Below, piece after piece: positions 25,634 to 34,522 of a stretch of 64,000 nt of DNA; positions within the stretch are counted from its first letter, which is position 1; every line of letters begins with the position of its first letter. Under the pieces are notes generated by a model that saw nothing but the letters and a program-made list of their open reading frames with translations, ran no database searches and was not told where the DNA came from. The stretch is from Clostridium sp. AF37-5 (GTDB lineage: Bacteria; Bacillota; Clostridia; Lachnospirales; Lachnospiraceae), in assembly GCF_003477605.1 (NCBI RefSeq), contig NZ_QUDR01000012.1, positions 1-64,000 on the forward strand, read 5' to 3'. A program made the position numbers and the translations under genes.

Positions 25634-26782
25634 ATGTTCGATAGTATTGTGATTGGCAGCGGCTTCGCCGGTGCTGTGGTAGCCAGAGAGCTGGCTGAGA
25701 AAAAAGGACAGCAGGTGTTAGTAATTGACGCCAGAGACCATGTCGGCGGCAACTGCTATGACAAAAAAGACGACTATGGCATTTTGATTCATCAGTATGG
25801 ACCGCATATTTTCCATACCAATATTGATAGAGTGTATGAGTATTTGTCACGTTTTACCGACTGGTATGAGTACCGCCATGAAGTTGTTGGAAATGTATAC
25901 GGCAGAGAATTGCCAATTCCGTTTAACTTAAATACGCTGGAGCTTGTGTACGGCGAGCGCGCGCCGCATTTGGAAAAGCTTTTAATTGATAATTTTGGCG
26001 AAGGTGCCAGAGTTCCGATTCTGGAACTTATGAATCATGAAAATGAAGAGTTACAGGAGATTGCTCAGTATGTATATGAAAATGTTTTCTTGAAATATAC
26101 GATGAAGCAGTGGGGCAAATCGCCGAAGGAAATCGATCCGGCTGTGTCTGGCCGAGTTCCGGTTCTTTTATCCAGAGATAACCGTTATTTTCAGGATAAA
26201 TATCAGGGACTTCCGAAGGAAGGATTTACGCCGATTTTTGAAAAAATGCTCGATTATCCGGGCATTGAAGTGCGCTTAAATTGCGAGGCTGCATCGGTTC
26301 TTACCATTGACCCGGAGGCAGAAAATAAGGTTCTTTTTGAGGGGCAGCCATTTACCGGTAATGTGATTTTTACCGGAGCTTTGGATGAGCTGTTTGGATG
26401 CCGCTTTGGCAGACTTCCGTATCGTTCGCTGCGGTTTGATTTTGAGCACTATGACAAGAAATTTTATCAGAGCCACGGTGTAGTAAACTACACGGTGTCG
26501 GAAGATTTTACCCGTATAACAGAGTTTAAGTATTTGTCCGGCCAGTTGGATGCAAAGGATACGACAATTGTGAAAGAATACCCGATGCCTTATCAGGGAA
26601 AAGACGGGGAAATTCCTTATTATGCAATTAATAACGCTGAAAATGATGCTCTGTTTTTGAAGTACAAAGAACTTGTTAATAAGATTCCAAACTTCTATCT
26701 GTTGGGACGTTTGGCTGAATACAAGTATTATAATATTGATGCGATTGTGGACCGTGCACTGACGGTGGCAGAGGAAATTTAA
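25634..26782 (+). CDS. glf: UDP-galactopyranose mutase
   Basis: Glf is an FAD enzyme that interconverts UDP-galactopyranose and UDP-galactofuranose, the donor for galactofuranose glycans. The 382-residue protein has the FAD-binding GSGFAGAVVARELA near the N-terminus and VIDARDHVGGNCYDKKDDYGILIHQYGPHIFHT. The mobile-loop region KQWGKSPKEIDPAVSGRVPV includes the conserved Trp and Arg. The end shows FYLLGRLAEYKYYNIDAIVDRAL. Length matches bacterial Glf. The GT2 gene starts 19 bases on. A GlfT2-like galactofuranosyltransferase at 37.1 kb is the expected user of the product. Confidence 0.97.
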   Translation: MFDSIVIGSGFAGAVVARELAEKKGQQVLVIDARDHVGGNCYDKKDDYGILIHQYGPHIFHTNIDRVYEYLSRFTDWYEYRHEVVGNVYGRELPIPFNLNTLELVYGERAPHLEKLLIDNFGEGARVPILELMNHENEELQEIAQYVYENVFLKYTMKQWGKSPKEIDPAVSGRVPVLLSRDNRYFQDKYQGLPKEGFTPIFEKMLDYPGIEVRLNCEAASVLTIDPEAENKVLFEGQPFTGNVIFTGALDELFGCRFGRLPYRSLRFDFEHYDKKFYQSHGVVNYTVSEDFTRITEFKYLSGQLDAKDTTIVKEYPMPYQGKDGEIPYYAINNAENDALFLKYKELVNKIPNFYLLGRLAEYKYYNIDAIVDRALTVAEEI

Positions 26783-26800
26783 GAAAGAAGGGTTTTGAGA

Positions 26801-27817
26801 ATGAAACTATTGACGGTTGCGATACCTTGCTATAATTCGCAGGATTACATGGAGCATGCAGTAGAAACCGCGTTAGTAGGTGGCGAAGATGTTGAAATTA
26901 TTCTGGTAAATGATGGTTCTTCAGATAAAACGGCTGAAATTGCCGACCGTCTGCAAAAAGAACATCCGACGATTGTACGGGCGATTCACCAGGAAAACGG
27001 GGGCCACGGGGCAGCAGTAAATACCGGTCTTGCCAATGCAAGTGGTTTGTATTACAAGGTGCTCGACAGTGATGACTGGTTTGACAGAGGGGCATTCCTT
27101 AAGATTTTGGATGTGCTTCGCAGTTTTGTGGAAGATGGTTCCGGCGTGGATATGCTGCTTGCTAATTATGTTTACGAAAAGCCAAGCCTTCACAAACACA
27201 AAGTGATTCGCTACGATGGCGTTTTTCCGGAAAATCAGGTATTTACGTGGAATGATGTAAAACGCTTTAAGATTAGTCAGAACATTTTGATGCATTCGGT
27301 TATTTACCGGACGAAAATGCTTCGCGACTGCCAGCTTGAACTGCCAAGACATACGTTTTATGTAGATAACATTTTTGTTTATAATCCGCTTCCGTTTGTG
27401 AAAAAAATGTATTACGTGAATGCCGATTTGTATCGTTATTTTATCGGAAGAGATGACCAGTCGGTAAACGAAAAAGTAATGATTGGACGTATCGACCAGC
27501 AGATTAAAGTCAACAAATTGATGATTGATGCGTATGATTTGACAAAAATCAAGAACAAAAAACTGCGCGATTACATGGTAAAATATTTGACAATGATGAT
27601 GACGGTTAGTTCTGTATTTCTCATTAAAGAAGGCTCGGAAGAAAGCCTGCTGAAACGCGAGGAATTATGGGAGTACCTGAAAAATAAAAATAAAATCATG
27701 TACCGCATGATAAATAAAATGGCACTGAGTAAGCCGATGCAGTTCCGCAGCAAAGCCGGCAGAAAGATTGTCGTGTGGGGTTATAGTTTGTCACAGAAGA
27801 TTTACGGATTTAATTAG
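26801..27817 (+). CDS. Family 2 glycosyltransferase
   Basis: This 338-residue protein is a GT-A fold glycosyltransferase. The N-terminal strand KLLTVAIPCYNSQDY, then VNDGSSDKT, the HQENGGHGAAVNTGL segment and the metal-binding DSDD (about residue 88) define the family. The C-terminal 120 residues, without membrane segments, are of the kind that sets acceptor choice. It resembles the protein at 34519 (same VNDGSxxxx, ENGGHG and similar C-terminal layout), so the two probably work on related glycans. The ATG follows a GAAGGG region; a TTG six bases before it is less likely. It is in an operon with glf. Sugar and acceptor are unknown. Confidence 0.88.
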   Translation: MKLLTVAIPCYNSQDYMEHAVETALVGGEDVEIILVNDGSSDKTAEIADRLQKEHPTIVRAIHQENGGHGAAVNTGLANASGLYYKVLDSDDWFDRGAFLKILDVLRSFVEDGSGVDMLLANYVYEKPSLHKHKVIRYDGVFPENQVFTWNDVKRFKISQNILMHSVIYRTKMLRDCQLELPRHTFYVDNIFVYNPLPFVKKMYYVNADLYRYFIGRDDQSVNEKVMIGRIDQQIKVNKLMIDAYDLTKIKNKKLRDYMVKYLTMMMTVSSVFLIKEGSEESLLKREELWEYLKNKNKIMYRMINKMALSKPMQFRSKAGRKIVVWGYSLSQKIYGFN

Positions 27818-27864
27818 AAATTGATGGAAAAAGAGATAATATTGCTGGAGGGAAAGGAGTTTAT

Positions 27865-28446
27865 ATGATTACAGCACAGTTTATTTTATTCTTTTTTGCG
27901 TTTCTTATAATTTGCATGTTTGTTATGGGAGCATTAAACCGGGATTTGAGAGATAAAAGGTATTTATCGACAATGGGTTGTCTTTTGTCTGTTATGTTGA
28001 TTGTTTGTGTATGCTTTTTTCCATTTCCGTATCAAGATGAATTATTGCAGACGATGATTACGGATGGAGAAGGACTGGGGAATAATTTTATTCCGTTTCA
28101 TACAATAATATCTATTTTTGGTGAAGCAATAACATATCATACATATGGCACTTTGTGTTATCAATTTTTTGGAAACATTCTTTTATTTATACCTTTTGGT
28201 TTTTCACTTTGCTATTATTTTAAAGAAGGCAAAAAGTTTTTCAAGGTATTATGCTGCATTATTCTTGTAACAGTTTTAGTAGAAGTTTGGCAGGGAGCAT
28301 TTAACGCTATGTTACAAGTAAATTACCGTTGTGTTGATATTGATGATGTAATGTTAAATACCATTGGGGGAATTTTTGGCTTTTGTGTGGCTTATTTTGG
28401 GATTCCGCGGTTGCAGACAATTTTTAAGAAAACAAAGAATAATTAG
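27865..28446 (+). CDS. VanZ-like membrane protein
   Basis: This 193-residue protein has four to five membrane segments and the VanZ family motifs: NNFIPFHTI, the NILLFIPFGFSLCYY stretch, and DIDDVMLNTIGGIFGF near the end. VanZ in enterococci gives low-level teicoplanin resistance by an unclear mechanism; most homologues are of unknown function and often sit with cell-envelope genes, as here. The gene has a very strong ribosome site (GGAGGGAAAGGAG), lies 47 bases after the GT2 gene and is more AT-rich than glf. It probably ends the glf transcript. Confidence 0.82.
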   Translation: MITAQFILFFFAFLIICMFVMGALNRDLRDKRYLSTMGCLLSVMLIVCVCFFPFPYQDELLQTMITDGEGLGNNFIPFHTIISIFGEAITYHTYGTLCYQFFGNILLFIPFGFSLCYYFKEGKKFFKVLCCIILVTVLVEVWQGAFNAMLQVNYRCVDIDDVMLNTIGGIFGFCVAYFGIPRLQTIFKKTKNN

Positions 28447-28546
28447 TACAAGAAAAGGAAGAAACATTATGCCCTTCTATGGCTATTATTTGATGAGTTA
28501 GAAGGATGGAAATGTTTTGTATCTTTGTATACGAAAATAACAATTT

Positions 28547-28571
28547 GTAGGACGCTTACTCAGCGTCCTAC
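28547..28571 (-). terminator. Hairpin at the end of pncB
   Basis: GTAGGACGC pairs perfectly with GCGTCCTAC around a seven-base loop. The loop holds the pncB stop codon on the minus strand. The following sequence, AAATTGTTATTTT, is only a weak T run. The hairpin faces the converging VanZ transcript too. Confidence 0.65.
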
Positions 28572-30005
28572 TTCATTTAATAATTCTTTTTTCATTTCAT
28601 ACAACTTGTCAGACAAATCAACAAATACTTCCTGAGGATTAACCAGACGTCTTGATTCTTCCCACATCGTTTCCAATTGCTCCTTGCAGTGTTTTTGAAT
28701 TTCCATAACGGATGGCGAGTCGTAAACACACTGTCCGTTTTTGAAAATAGGAACTAAAATTTCTTTCATCGTGTAGGTGCCGCCTTCAAGACGCGTTTTT
28801 TTCCAAGTAGCATTCGGGTCAAAAAGAAGCAAATCTTCGGATTCGTCAAAGGTTTCGTCCGCAAGTGTTATGTAATCGGCACGGATTTTTCCGGATTCTT
28901 TGTCGTAAATGCGGTAAACCGTTTTGTTGCCAGGATTTGTGATTTTTGCCGGGTTTTCGGATAATTTGATTTTTGGAATCATTTCTCCGTCAATTTCTAC
29001 CGCAGCCAATTTGTATACACCGCCAAACGCAGGTGTGTTTTTGGATGTAATCAGGTTTGTGCCAACGCCCCAGGAATCAATGCAGGCACCCTGTGAGAGC
29101 AGAGAGTCAATCAGATATTCATCCAAATCACTTGAAGCACAGATTTCGGCGTCCGGAAATCCCGCATCGTCTAACATTTTTCTTGCTTTTTTTGAAAGGT
29201 AAGCAAGGTCGCCGCTGTCGAGACGAATGCCATATTTTTTCGGCATGCGGTTCTGCTCACTCAATTCTTCAAATACACGGATGGCATTCGGTACGCCCGA
29301 ACGAAGGGTGTCATAGGTGTCAACAAGAAGTGTCGTGTTATTTGGATACAATTCGGCATATTTGCGGAATGCAGTCAATTCATCCCCATAACTCATAATC
29401 CAGCTGTGTGCGTGCGTGCCAAGTGCGGGAACATCATATTCTTTTGCGCAAATTACGTTGCTTGTACCAATACATCCGCCAATGACAGCCGCACGTGCCC
29501 CGAATGTACCGGCATCCGGTCCCTGTGCGCGCCGCAGACCAAATTCCATAACGCCACCGCCCTTTGCTGCATAGCAGACACGGGAAGCTTTTGTTGCAAT
29601 CAGGCTTTGGTGGTTAATCAGATTTAAGAGTGCTGTTTCCACTAACTGCGCCTCTAAAATCGGTGCGACAACTTTTAAAAGCGGCTCGCGCGGAAAGACT
29701 ACGGTACCTTCCGGAATCGCATAAATATCCCCTGTAAAATGAAAACTTGCAAGATAATCCAAAAAGTCTTCATCAAACACGCCAAGACCGCGTAAGTAAT
29801 CAATATCCTCATAATCAAAGTGAAGGCTTTTGACATAGTCAATTACCTGAGCCAGTCCGGCACATACGGCATACGCACCATCATCCGGATTCTGACGGTA
29901 AAATAAATCAAAAACAACACAATTTGATGCATGATTTTTAAAATAGCCCTGCATCATTGTGATTTCGTAAAAATCAGTAAGCAGAGTAAAATTTCGATTA
30001 TCCAT
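28560..30005 (-). CDS. pncB: Nicotinate phosphoribosyltransferase
   Basis: This 481-residue enzyme joins nicotinate and PRPP to make nicotinate mononucleotide in the Preiss-Handler route of NAD salvage. It begins NFTLLTDFYEITMMQGYF, the typical family start. It shows EFGLRRAQGPDAG, the GTHAHSWIMSYGDE segment with the catalytic-loop His, and the phosphate-binding IRLDSGDLAYLSKKAR. The length is that of the Gram-positive form. The gene is on the opposite strand to the glycan genes around it and is probably unrelated to them. Its start lies 116 bases from the first long hairpin element. Confidence 0.95.
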   Translation of the reverse strand: MDNRNFTLLTDFYEITMMQGYFKNHASNCVVFDLFYRQNPDDGAYAVCAGLAQVIDYVKSLHFDYEDIDYLRGLGVFDEDFLDYLASFHFTGDIYAIPEGTVVFPREPLLKVVAPILEAQLVETALLNLINHQSLIATKASRVCYAAKGGGVMEFGLRRAQGPDAGTFGARAAVIGGCIGTSNVICAKEYDVPALGTHAHSWIMSYGDELTAFRKYAELYPNNTTLLVDTYDTLRSGVPNAIRVFEELSEQNRMPKKYGIRLDSGDLAYLSKKARKMLDDAGFPDAEICASSDLDEYLIDSLLSQGACIDSWGVGTNLITSKNTPAFGGVYKLAAVEIDGEMIPKIKLSENPAKITNPGNKTVYRIYDKESGKIRADYITLADETFDESEDLLLFDPNATWKKTRLEGGTYTMKEILVPIFKNGQCVYDSPSVMEIQKHCKEQLETMWEESRRLVNPQEVFVDLSDKLYEMKKELLNEVGR

Positions 30006-30120
30006 ACTAACCTCTCAATCTGCGCAAAACTCAAAAAGTGCGCGTTTGCTTTTCAATCGTAATTCTTATTTTAGTAGAAAAAGAGATATCTTTCAAGTTA
30101 AACTGAGTTTTGGTTTGTGT

Positions 30121-30321
30121 TAGGGGGCGTTGGCGCCTTTTTGGTTTTCGTAATTTATCAAGAAAAGTTTGTGCTTCGTGGGTGCTCCCGCTTAACAAAC
30201 GCGTAAGGGTATGGGCATGCAAAATACGCAATGCCTCATACCCACGTGTTTGTACCCACTCACCCCAAATCTTTTCTTGATAAATTACGGGGAATCCAAA
30301 AAGATTGCTAACGAACCCCTG
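30121..30321 (+). repeat. Long hairpin element A (core family copy 1, forward)
   Basis: A 201-base imperfect palindrome. The apex is GGGTATGGGCATGC, the loop AAAATAC, then GCAATGCC and CATACCC. Below it ACAAACGCGT faces ACGTGTTTGT. A one-sided bulge (GCTCCCGCTTA) follows, then GTGGGT with ACCCAC. The base is a long outer stem of AATTTATCAAGAAAAG type that continues outward to GGGG/CCCC. No open reading frame is conserved between copies. It pairs head to head with the element at 31670. Confidence 0.85.
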
Positions 30322-30342
30322 ATGCAAACTAATAACTTTGAC

Positions 30343-30448
30343 CTCATATGCAACCTTTCTTCTCGGAAAAAGACAAAAGAGCTGCATGCCTTTTGAACAA
30401 AAGCAACCCAAAACAACGGAAAATTAGAAGAAAGAGTTGCATAGAACC
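30343..30448 (-). repeat. GGTTGCAT-word repeat, copy 2 (inverted)
   Basis: Read on the minus strand it gives ATGCAACTCTTT, GTTGTTTTGGGTTGC, GCATGCAGCTCTTTT and AAGGTTGCATATG. These are the word order and spacing of part of copies 1 and 3. It starts 22 bases inside hairpin element A. Confidence 0.55.
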
Positions 30449-30760
30449 ATAAAGCCATCTTGACCATACATATAGTTCCCCTCAATTTTTTTGATACTAT
30501 ACTGGAACCCAATTGGCAGCAAATACTTAACATAGCTCAAATATCATTGAAATTTCTCAAAAAGAAAATGTCGATATAAATCACTTGCTTTTTAAATAAT
30601 AGTAATACTTAGTTGTGTATATATCTATGAAATTTGTAATATCTTAATTGCCTGTAAATTGGGATTAAAGACTAATATAGATAATGACAATAGAATAACT
30701 AAGGAGTATAATAAGTAACTACAGGTGTTGTATTACGTGGGAATTGAAAGAGAGGGATAA
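30449..30760. other. AT-rich non-coding stretch
   Basis: I see no gene, hairpin or strong promoter in these 312 bases. They are AT-rich like the gene that follows and belong to the interval enclosed by the first hairpin pair. Confidence 0.5.
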
Positions 30761-31564
30761 ATGATGAATATAAGTTGGAAACGTGTTTGGATTCTTATAA
30801 AAAAATGGAGACTGTTTATTATTAGTTCTGCTATAGCAGTTCTCTCATTAATATTTGTAATAAAGACATATGGCGAAACAAATGAGAGTTGTAAATTGAT
30901 TAATGATATTGCAGTGTCCTTTTTTTCTGGGGCTCTTTTTGCTGATGTAACTTTTTTTGTTGAAATAAGAATTGCAACGCAAAAAGAATGGCAACAATTT
31001 GCTAATGTTATTTCAAAATACATTTTTGAACTTGACAAAAAAATTTTCGAATTAGAGAAGGAAAACATTCTAACAGAGGATAGAAATAGAATAAGAGAAT
31101 TGGAACACATTAATGAGTGCATTGGAGAAATGATTGATGAGATACGTCAGTATAATATGATATATTTTCTGAAGGCATATCAAATGGAAGTTTTTTTAGG
31201 AAAATTGTTATGTGTTATTGAAAGATATCTAGAGATTATTAAAAAAGAAGAGAAAATAGAAAAGCAGAAAAAACTTTTTTCTAGATTAATGAAGAAATTA
31301 ATTATAGAGAAAGAGGTGCCCGTTGAAGAAGCGGCAGAGGTGTATCCTTATGATTCTTTTTGCGAAAATGATTTAGATGAAGTTGATAAATTGGTATTAA
31401 ATGGTATGAGTGATTCTACAATGAATGATAAACTAAAAATTTGTGATGATTCTGACCTTTCTCATGGAACGGAGTATAGTTTTGCAGAGAAACTAAAAAA
31501 GAGATATAACATTGTTAATTATTATATTGTACATGTTTTGCCGAAGGAGCATTTTTTGTTTTAG
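30761..31564 (+). CDS. AT-rich orphan protein with two N-terminal membrane segments
   Basis: I do not recognise this 267-residue protein. Two hydrophobic segments (about residues 18-36 and 45-65) are followed by a long helical, charged region. It runs through KYIFELDKKIFELEKENILTEDRNRIRELEHINE, which looks like a coiled coil, and on to a C-terminal acidic stretch. The layout suggests a membrane-anchored cytoplasmic helical protein. GAGAGGG lies before two adjacent ATG codons; the first was used. Base composition is clearly more AT-rich than that of the neighbouring glycan genes. The gene sits alone between the inverted hairpins at 30121 and 31670, with a second repeat beside it. This fits acquired cargo, by inference only. 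Confidence 0.65.
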   Translation: MMNISWKRVWILIKKWRLFIISSAIAVLSLIFVIKTYGETNESCKLINDIAVSFFSGALFADVTFFVEIRIATQKEWQQFANVISKYIFELDKKIFELEKENILTEDRNRIRELEHINECIGEMIDEIRQYNMIYFLKAYQMEVFLGKLLCVIERYLEIIKKEEKIEKQKKLFSRLMKKLIIEKEVPVEEAAEVYPYDSFCENDLDEVDKLVLNGMSDSTMNDKLKICDDSDLSHGTEYSFAEKLKKRYNIVNYYIVHVLPKEHFLF

Positions 31565-31669
31565 TACTCCAAAACTGATTGTACGCAGCCTTAGAATAGG
31601 AGCGTTTCTTGTTAAGCATTTTTTATAAGAGAAAGAATCATACTAAGTTTCAAATGCGTAGTTTGTGAC

Positions 31670-31868
31670 AGGGGGGCACTTCCGATTTTTTGTTTTCTAA
31701 TAAATCATCAAGAAAAGATTTGGGGTGAGTGGGTACAAACACGTGGGTATCTGGCATTGCGTATTTTGCATGCCGATACCCATACGCGTTTGTTAAGCGG
31801 GAGCGCCCACGAAGCACAAACTTTTCTTGATGATTTATGGAAACCTAAAAAATCGGCAACGACCCCCT
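31670..31868 (-). repeat. Long hairpin element B (core family copy 2, reverse)
   Basis: A 199-base imperfect palindrome in the opposite orientation to element A. On the minus strand the core reads GGGTATCGGCATGC, loop AAAATAC, GCAATGCC, then GATACCC, flanked by ACAAACGCGT and ACGTGTTTGT. Outer arms pair through TCATCAAGAAAAG and then CCGATTTTTT with AAAAAATCGG. Within 31565-31669 nothing else is visible. Confidence 0.85.
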
Positions 31869-31947
31869 ACATTGACAATAACTTTCCATCTATGGTAAAA
31901 TTACTATACTTGTGCATGACAGACAGTTTGGGAGGTGGATGGTTGTC

Positions 31948-33384
31948 ATGAATAAAAATTATGACCCGTACAAGAAGACGATTTTGTTCTTCTTTTCCTT
32001 AATAAGCGTGGCATTGATGGCGACAGTTTTTGCGTATTTCTGGTACCGCGTGTACTGGGACACGATGTACTTTTTCCATTTCTACCGCAAAGGTAACTGG
32101 GCTTTGATTGGGCTTTACGCAATTTTAGTGTACTTTTTCTCAACGATGTATGGGGCACTCAGAATTGGACAGCTGCGGCGGATGGAAGTGGTGCTGTCGC
32201 AGTTTTTAGCTACATTTTTAGCAAATATTGTGATGTATTTCGTGATTTGTCTGCTGGCTTTTGGGCTTGTCAATCCGGGATACATGATTTTGATGCAGTT
32301 AATTGACTGCGTGATTGCGGTTGTTTGGACAGTTGTGACGAGACGATTGTATAACCGCATTTTCCAGCCGTGGAAAATTCTTCTGATTTATGGTGACAGA
32401 CCGGCGTCGGAGTTAGTCGATAAATTGGAGACAAGACGTGATAAGTATGCGATTTACGGGGCAATTGATGCCCATGCCGGAATCGACCGCATTGCCGAGA
32501 CGGTGAAAGATTATCAGGCGGTTTTGATTGGAGATATTGCGGCGGAAACAAGAAATGAAATTTTAAAATATTGTTATGGAAATGGAATCCGGGCGTATGT
32601 AATGCCGAAGATTTCCGATATTATTTTGATGGGTGGCGACGAAATTCATGTGTTTGACACCCCATTTTTGCTGTCTAAGGGATATTCTTTGAGTTTCGAC
32701 CAGCGGTTTTGGAAGCGTACGGTAGATTTGCTCATTGCGGTGCCGCTTACGATTTTATTGTCGCCGATTATGCTCTTGGTGGCATTTGCGATAAAATGCT
32801 GCGACGGAGGTCCGGTTTTTTACAGGCAGGTGCGGTGCACGAAAGACAATCGGGAATTTTCTATTTTAAAATTCCGCAGCATGATTGTGGATGCCGAAAA
32901 GTCGGGAGAAGCCGTTCTTGCCAAAGAGCATGATGAGCGGATTACGCCGGTGGGCCGTTTTTTGCGTGCTGTCCGGTTAGATGAACTGCCACAGCTTTTT
33001 AACGTGCTTTCCGGGGATATGTCGCTTGTCGGACCGAGACCGGAGCGGCCGGAAATTATTGCAGAATACCAGAAAGAAATGCCGGAGTTTGTTTTCCGCA
33101 CCCGTGTAAAAGCCGGAGTGACCGGATTTGCACAGATTTACGGAAAATACAACACCGTTCCCTATGACAAACTGAAACTGGATTTGTTTTATATTGAAAA
33201 TTACTCTCTGTGGATGGACTTGAAACTGATTCTTATGACAGTAAAAACCGTTTTGAAAAAGGACTCGACAGAGGGCGTGGATACCGACCAGACAACGGGA
33301 TTGAAAGAACACACCGAGGGCAACGAAGAGGTCGAACGCAAGATTCAGGAATATACATCCAGGGAGGAATCGCATCATGAGTAA
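31948..33384 (+). CDS. Polyprenyl-phosphate sugar-1-phosphate transferase
   Basis: This 478-residue membrane enzyme starts a surface glycan by moving a sugar-1-phosphate from a nucleotide sugar to undecaprenyl phosphate. The N-terminal half has four to five membrane segments and a soluble nucleotide-binding-like domain (ILLIYGDRPASELVDKLE). The C-terminal half is the bacterial sugar transferase domain, with KRTVDLLIAVPLTILLSPIM, FRSMIVDAEKSGE, RLDELPQLFNVLSGDMSLVGPRPERPE and GVTGFAQIYGKYNT. The first sugar is not predictable. It is the first gene of the tightly packed operon to 38855. The ATG at 31948 is chosen for its 12-base distance from GGGAGG; 31939 is an alternative. Confidence 0.92.
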   Translation: MNKNYDPYKKTILFFFSLISVALMATVFAYFWYRVYWDTMYFFHFYRKGNWALIGLYAILVYFFSTMYGALRIGQLRRMEVVLSQFLATFLANIVMYFVICLLAFGLVNPGYMILMQLIDCVIAVVWTVVTRRLYNRIFQPWKILLIYGDRPASELVDKLETRRDKYAIYGAIDAHAGIDRIAETVKDYQAVLIGDIAAETRNEILKYCYGNGIRAYVMPKISDIILMGGDEIHVFDTPFLLSKGYSLSFDQRFWKRTVDLLIAVPLTILLSPIMLLVAFAIKCCDGGPVFYRQVRCTKDNREFSILKFRSMIVDAEKSGEAVLAKEHDERITPVGRFLRAVRLDELPQLFNVLSGDMSLVGPRPERPEIIAEYQKEMPEFVFRTRVKAGVTGFAQIYGKYNTVPYDKLKLDLFYIENYSLWMDLKLILMTVKTVLKKDSTEGVDTDQTTGLKEHTEGNEEVERKIQEYTSREESHHE

Positions 33385-34522
33385 AAAAGCATTACTGGTA
33401 ACAAGAGTCAGCGGCTTTGTACCACAGTTTGAAATGAACAACGTGAAAATATTACAGGAAATGGGATATGAAATCCATTATGCGGCAAACTTTGATGTTG
33501 TTGTGTATGGAAAAGACAATTCCCGGCTGATGGGCACGGGAATCCACCGACATCATATTCCGTTTGGGCGCTCGCCATTTTCCAGGGATGTGCGGACGTG
33601 CTATTTGGCGTTGAAAAAACTGATGCTTGAGGAAAAATTTGATTTGATTCACTGCCATATGCCGATGACAGGAGTTCTCACACGCAAAGCGGCAGAGAAA
33701 GTATACAAAATGACAGGAAGAAAAGTTCCTGTTATTTATACCGCACATGGCTTTCATTTTTATGAGGGTGCACCGGTTTCCAATTGGAAATATTATGTAG
33801 CGGAAAAGCATTATGCGAGATATACGGATAAACTTTTGGTGATTAATCAGGAAGATTATGCGAGGGCAAAAAAATTCCCGATTCGCGGAAATGTGGAATA
33901 TGTGCAGGGTGTTGGCTTGAAACCGGCCCCTGAAAAAGACCCTGATTTTGATATGCGGAAAGCATACGGAATCCCGGCGGACCACAAAGTAGTTGTGAGT
34001 GTTGGCGAGCTGACGGAAGGAAAAAATAATGAAGTTATGCTCCGGGCGATGGATCGATTCCGCAGAAAAAAACTGACGTATCTTATTTGTGGTACTGGTG
34101 CGATGGAAGAACATCTGCGCACCGTGGTGCGGGAGATGCATCTTGATGAACAGGTGGTATTTGCCGGTTACTGTGAGAAAATTCCGGATGTTCTTTTGCA
34201 GGCAGACTGCTTTGCCTTTCCATCGAAGCGTGAAGGACTTCCGGTAGCGATGATGGAGGCAATGCGTGCCGGACTCCCGGTGCTTGCCTTAGATATCCGT
34301 GGAAACCATGATTTGATTTCCGATGGAGAAGGCGGATTTTTATTTGAAGAGGGAAATGCATCCGATTATGTAAAAGGTCTTTCCTTTTTCTTAGATTACC
34401 CGGAAGAGGCAAAACGGATGGGTGAATGGAACAAAAAAAGAGTGCAGGATTTTTCGATTGATTTAGTGGAAGAAAAAATGCGGAGAATTTATGCAGAGGC
34501 AGAAAGCGGGGAATTGAAATGA
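33377..34522 (+). CDS. Family 4 glycosyltransferase
   Basis: This 381-residue GT-B protein overlaps the previous gene by eight bases, which implies coupled translation. The N-terminal domain (KALLVTRVSGFVPQFEMNNVKILQEMGYEIHYAANFD) and FDLIHCHMPMTGVLTRKAA resemble EpsD- or CapM-type transferases. The C-terminal domain has VSVGELTEGKNNEVMLRAM, then FPSKREGLPVAMMEAMRAGLPVLA, which includes the E-x7-E nucleotide-sugar motif (E near GLPVAMMEA). It would act on the lipid-linked intermediate at the inner face of the membrane. Donor and linkage are unknown. Confidence 0.9.
   Translation: MSKKALLVTRVSGFVPQFEMNNVKILQEMGYEIHYAANFDVVVYGKDNSRLMGTGIHRHHIPFGRSPFSRDVRTCYLALKKLMLEEKFDLIHCHMPMTGVLTRKAAEKVYKMTGRKVPVIYTAHGFHFYEGAPVSNWKYYVAEKHYARYTDKLLVINQEDYARAKKFPIRGNVEYVQGVGLKPAPEKDPDFDMRKAYGIPADHKVVVSVGELTEGKNNEVMLRAMDRFRRKKLTYLICGTGAMEEHLRTVVREMHLDEQVVFAGYCEKIPDVLLQADCFAFPSKREGLPVAMMEAMRAGLPVLALDIRGNHDLISDGEGGFLFEEGNASDYVKGLSFFLDYPEEAKRMGEWNKKRVQDFSIDLVEEKMRRIYAEAESGELK

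Noticed and set aside
33452..34141. 229-codon frame on the minus strand inside the GT4 gene
   Set aside because: It overlaps a strongly supported glycosyltransferase in a tight operon, has no ribosome site, and its His/Arg/Phe-rich composition is typical of an antisense frame.
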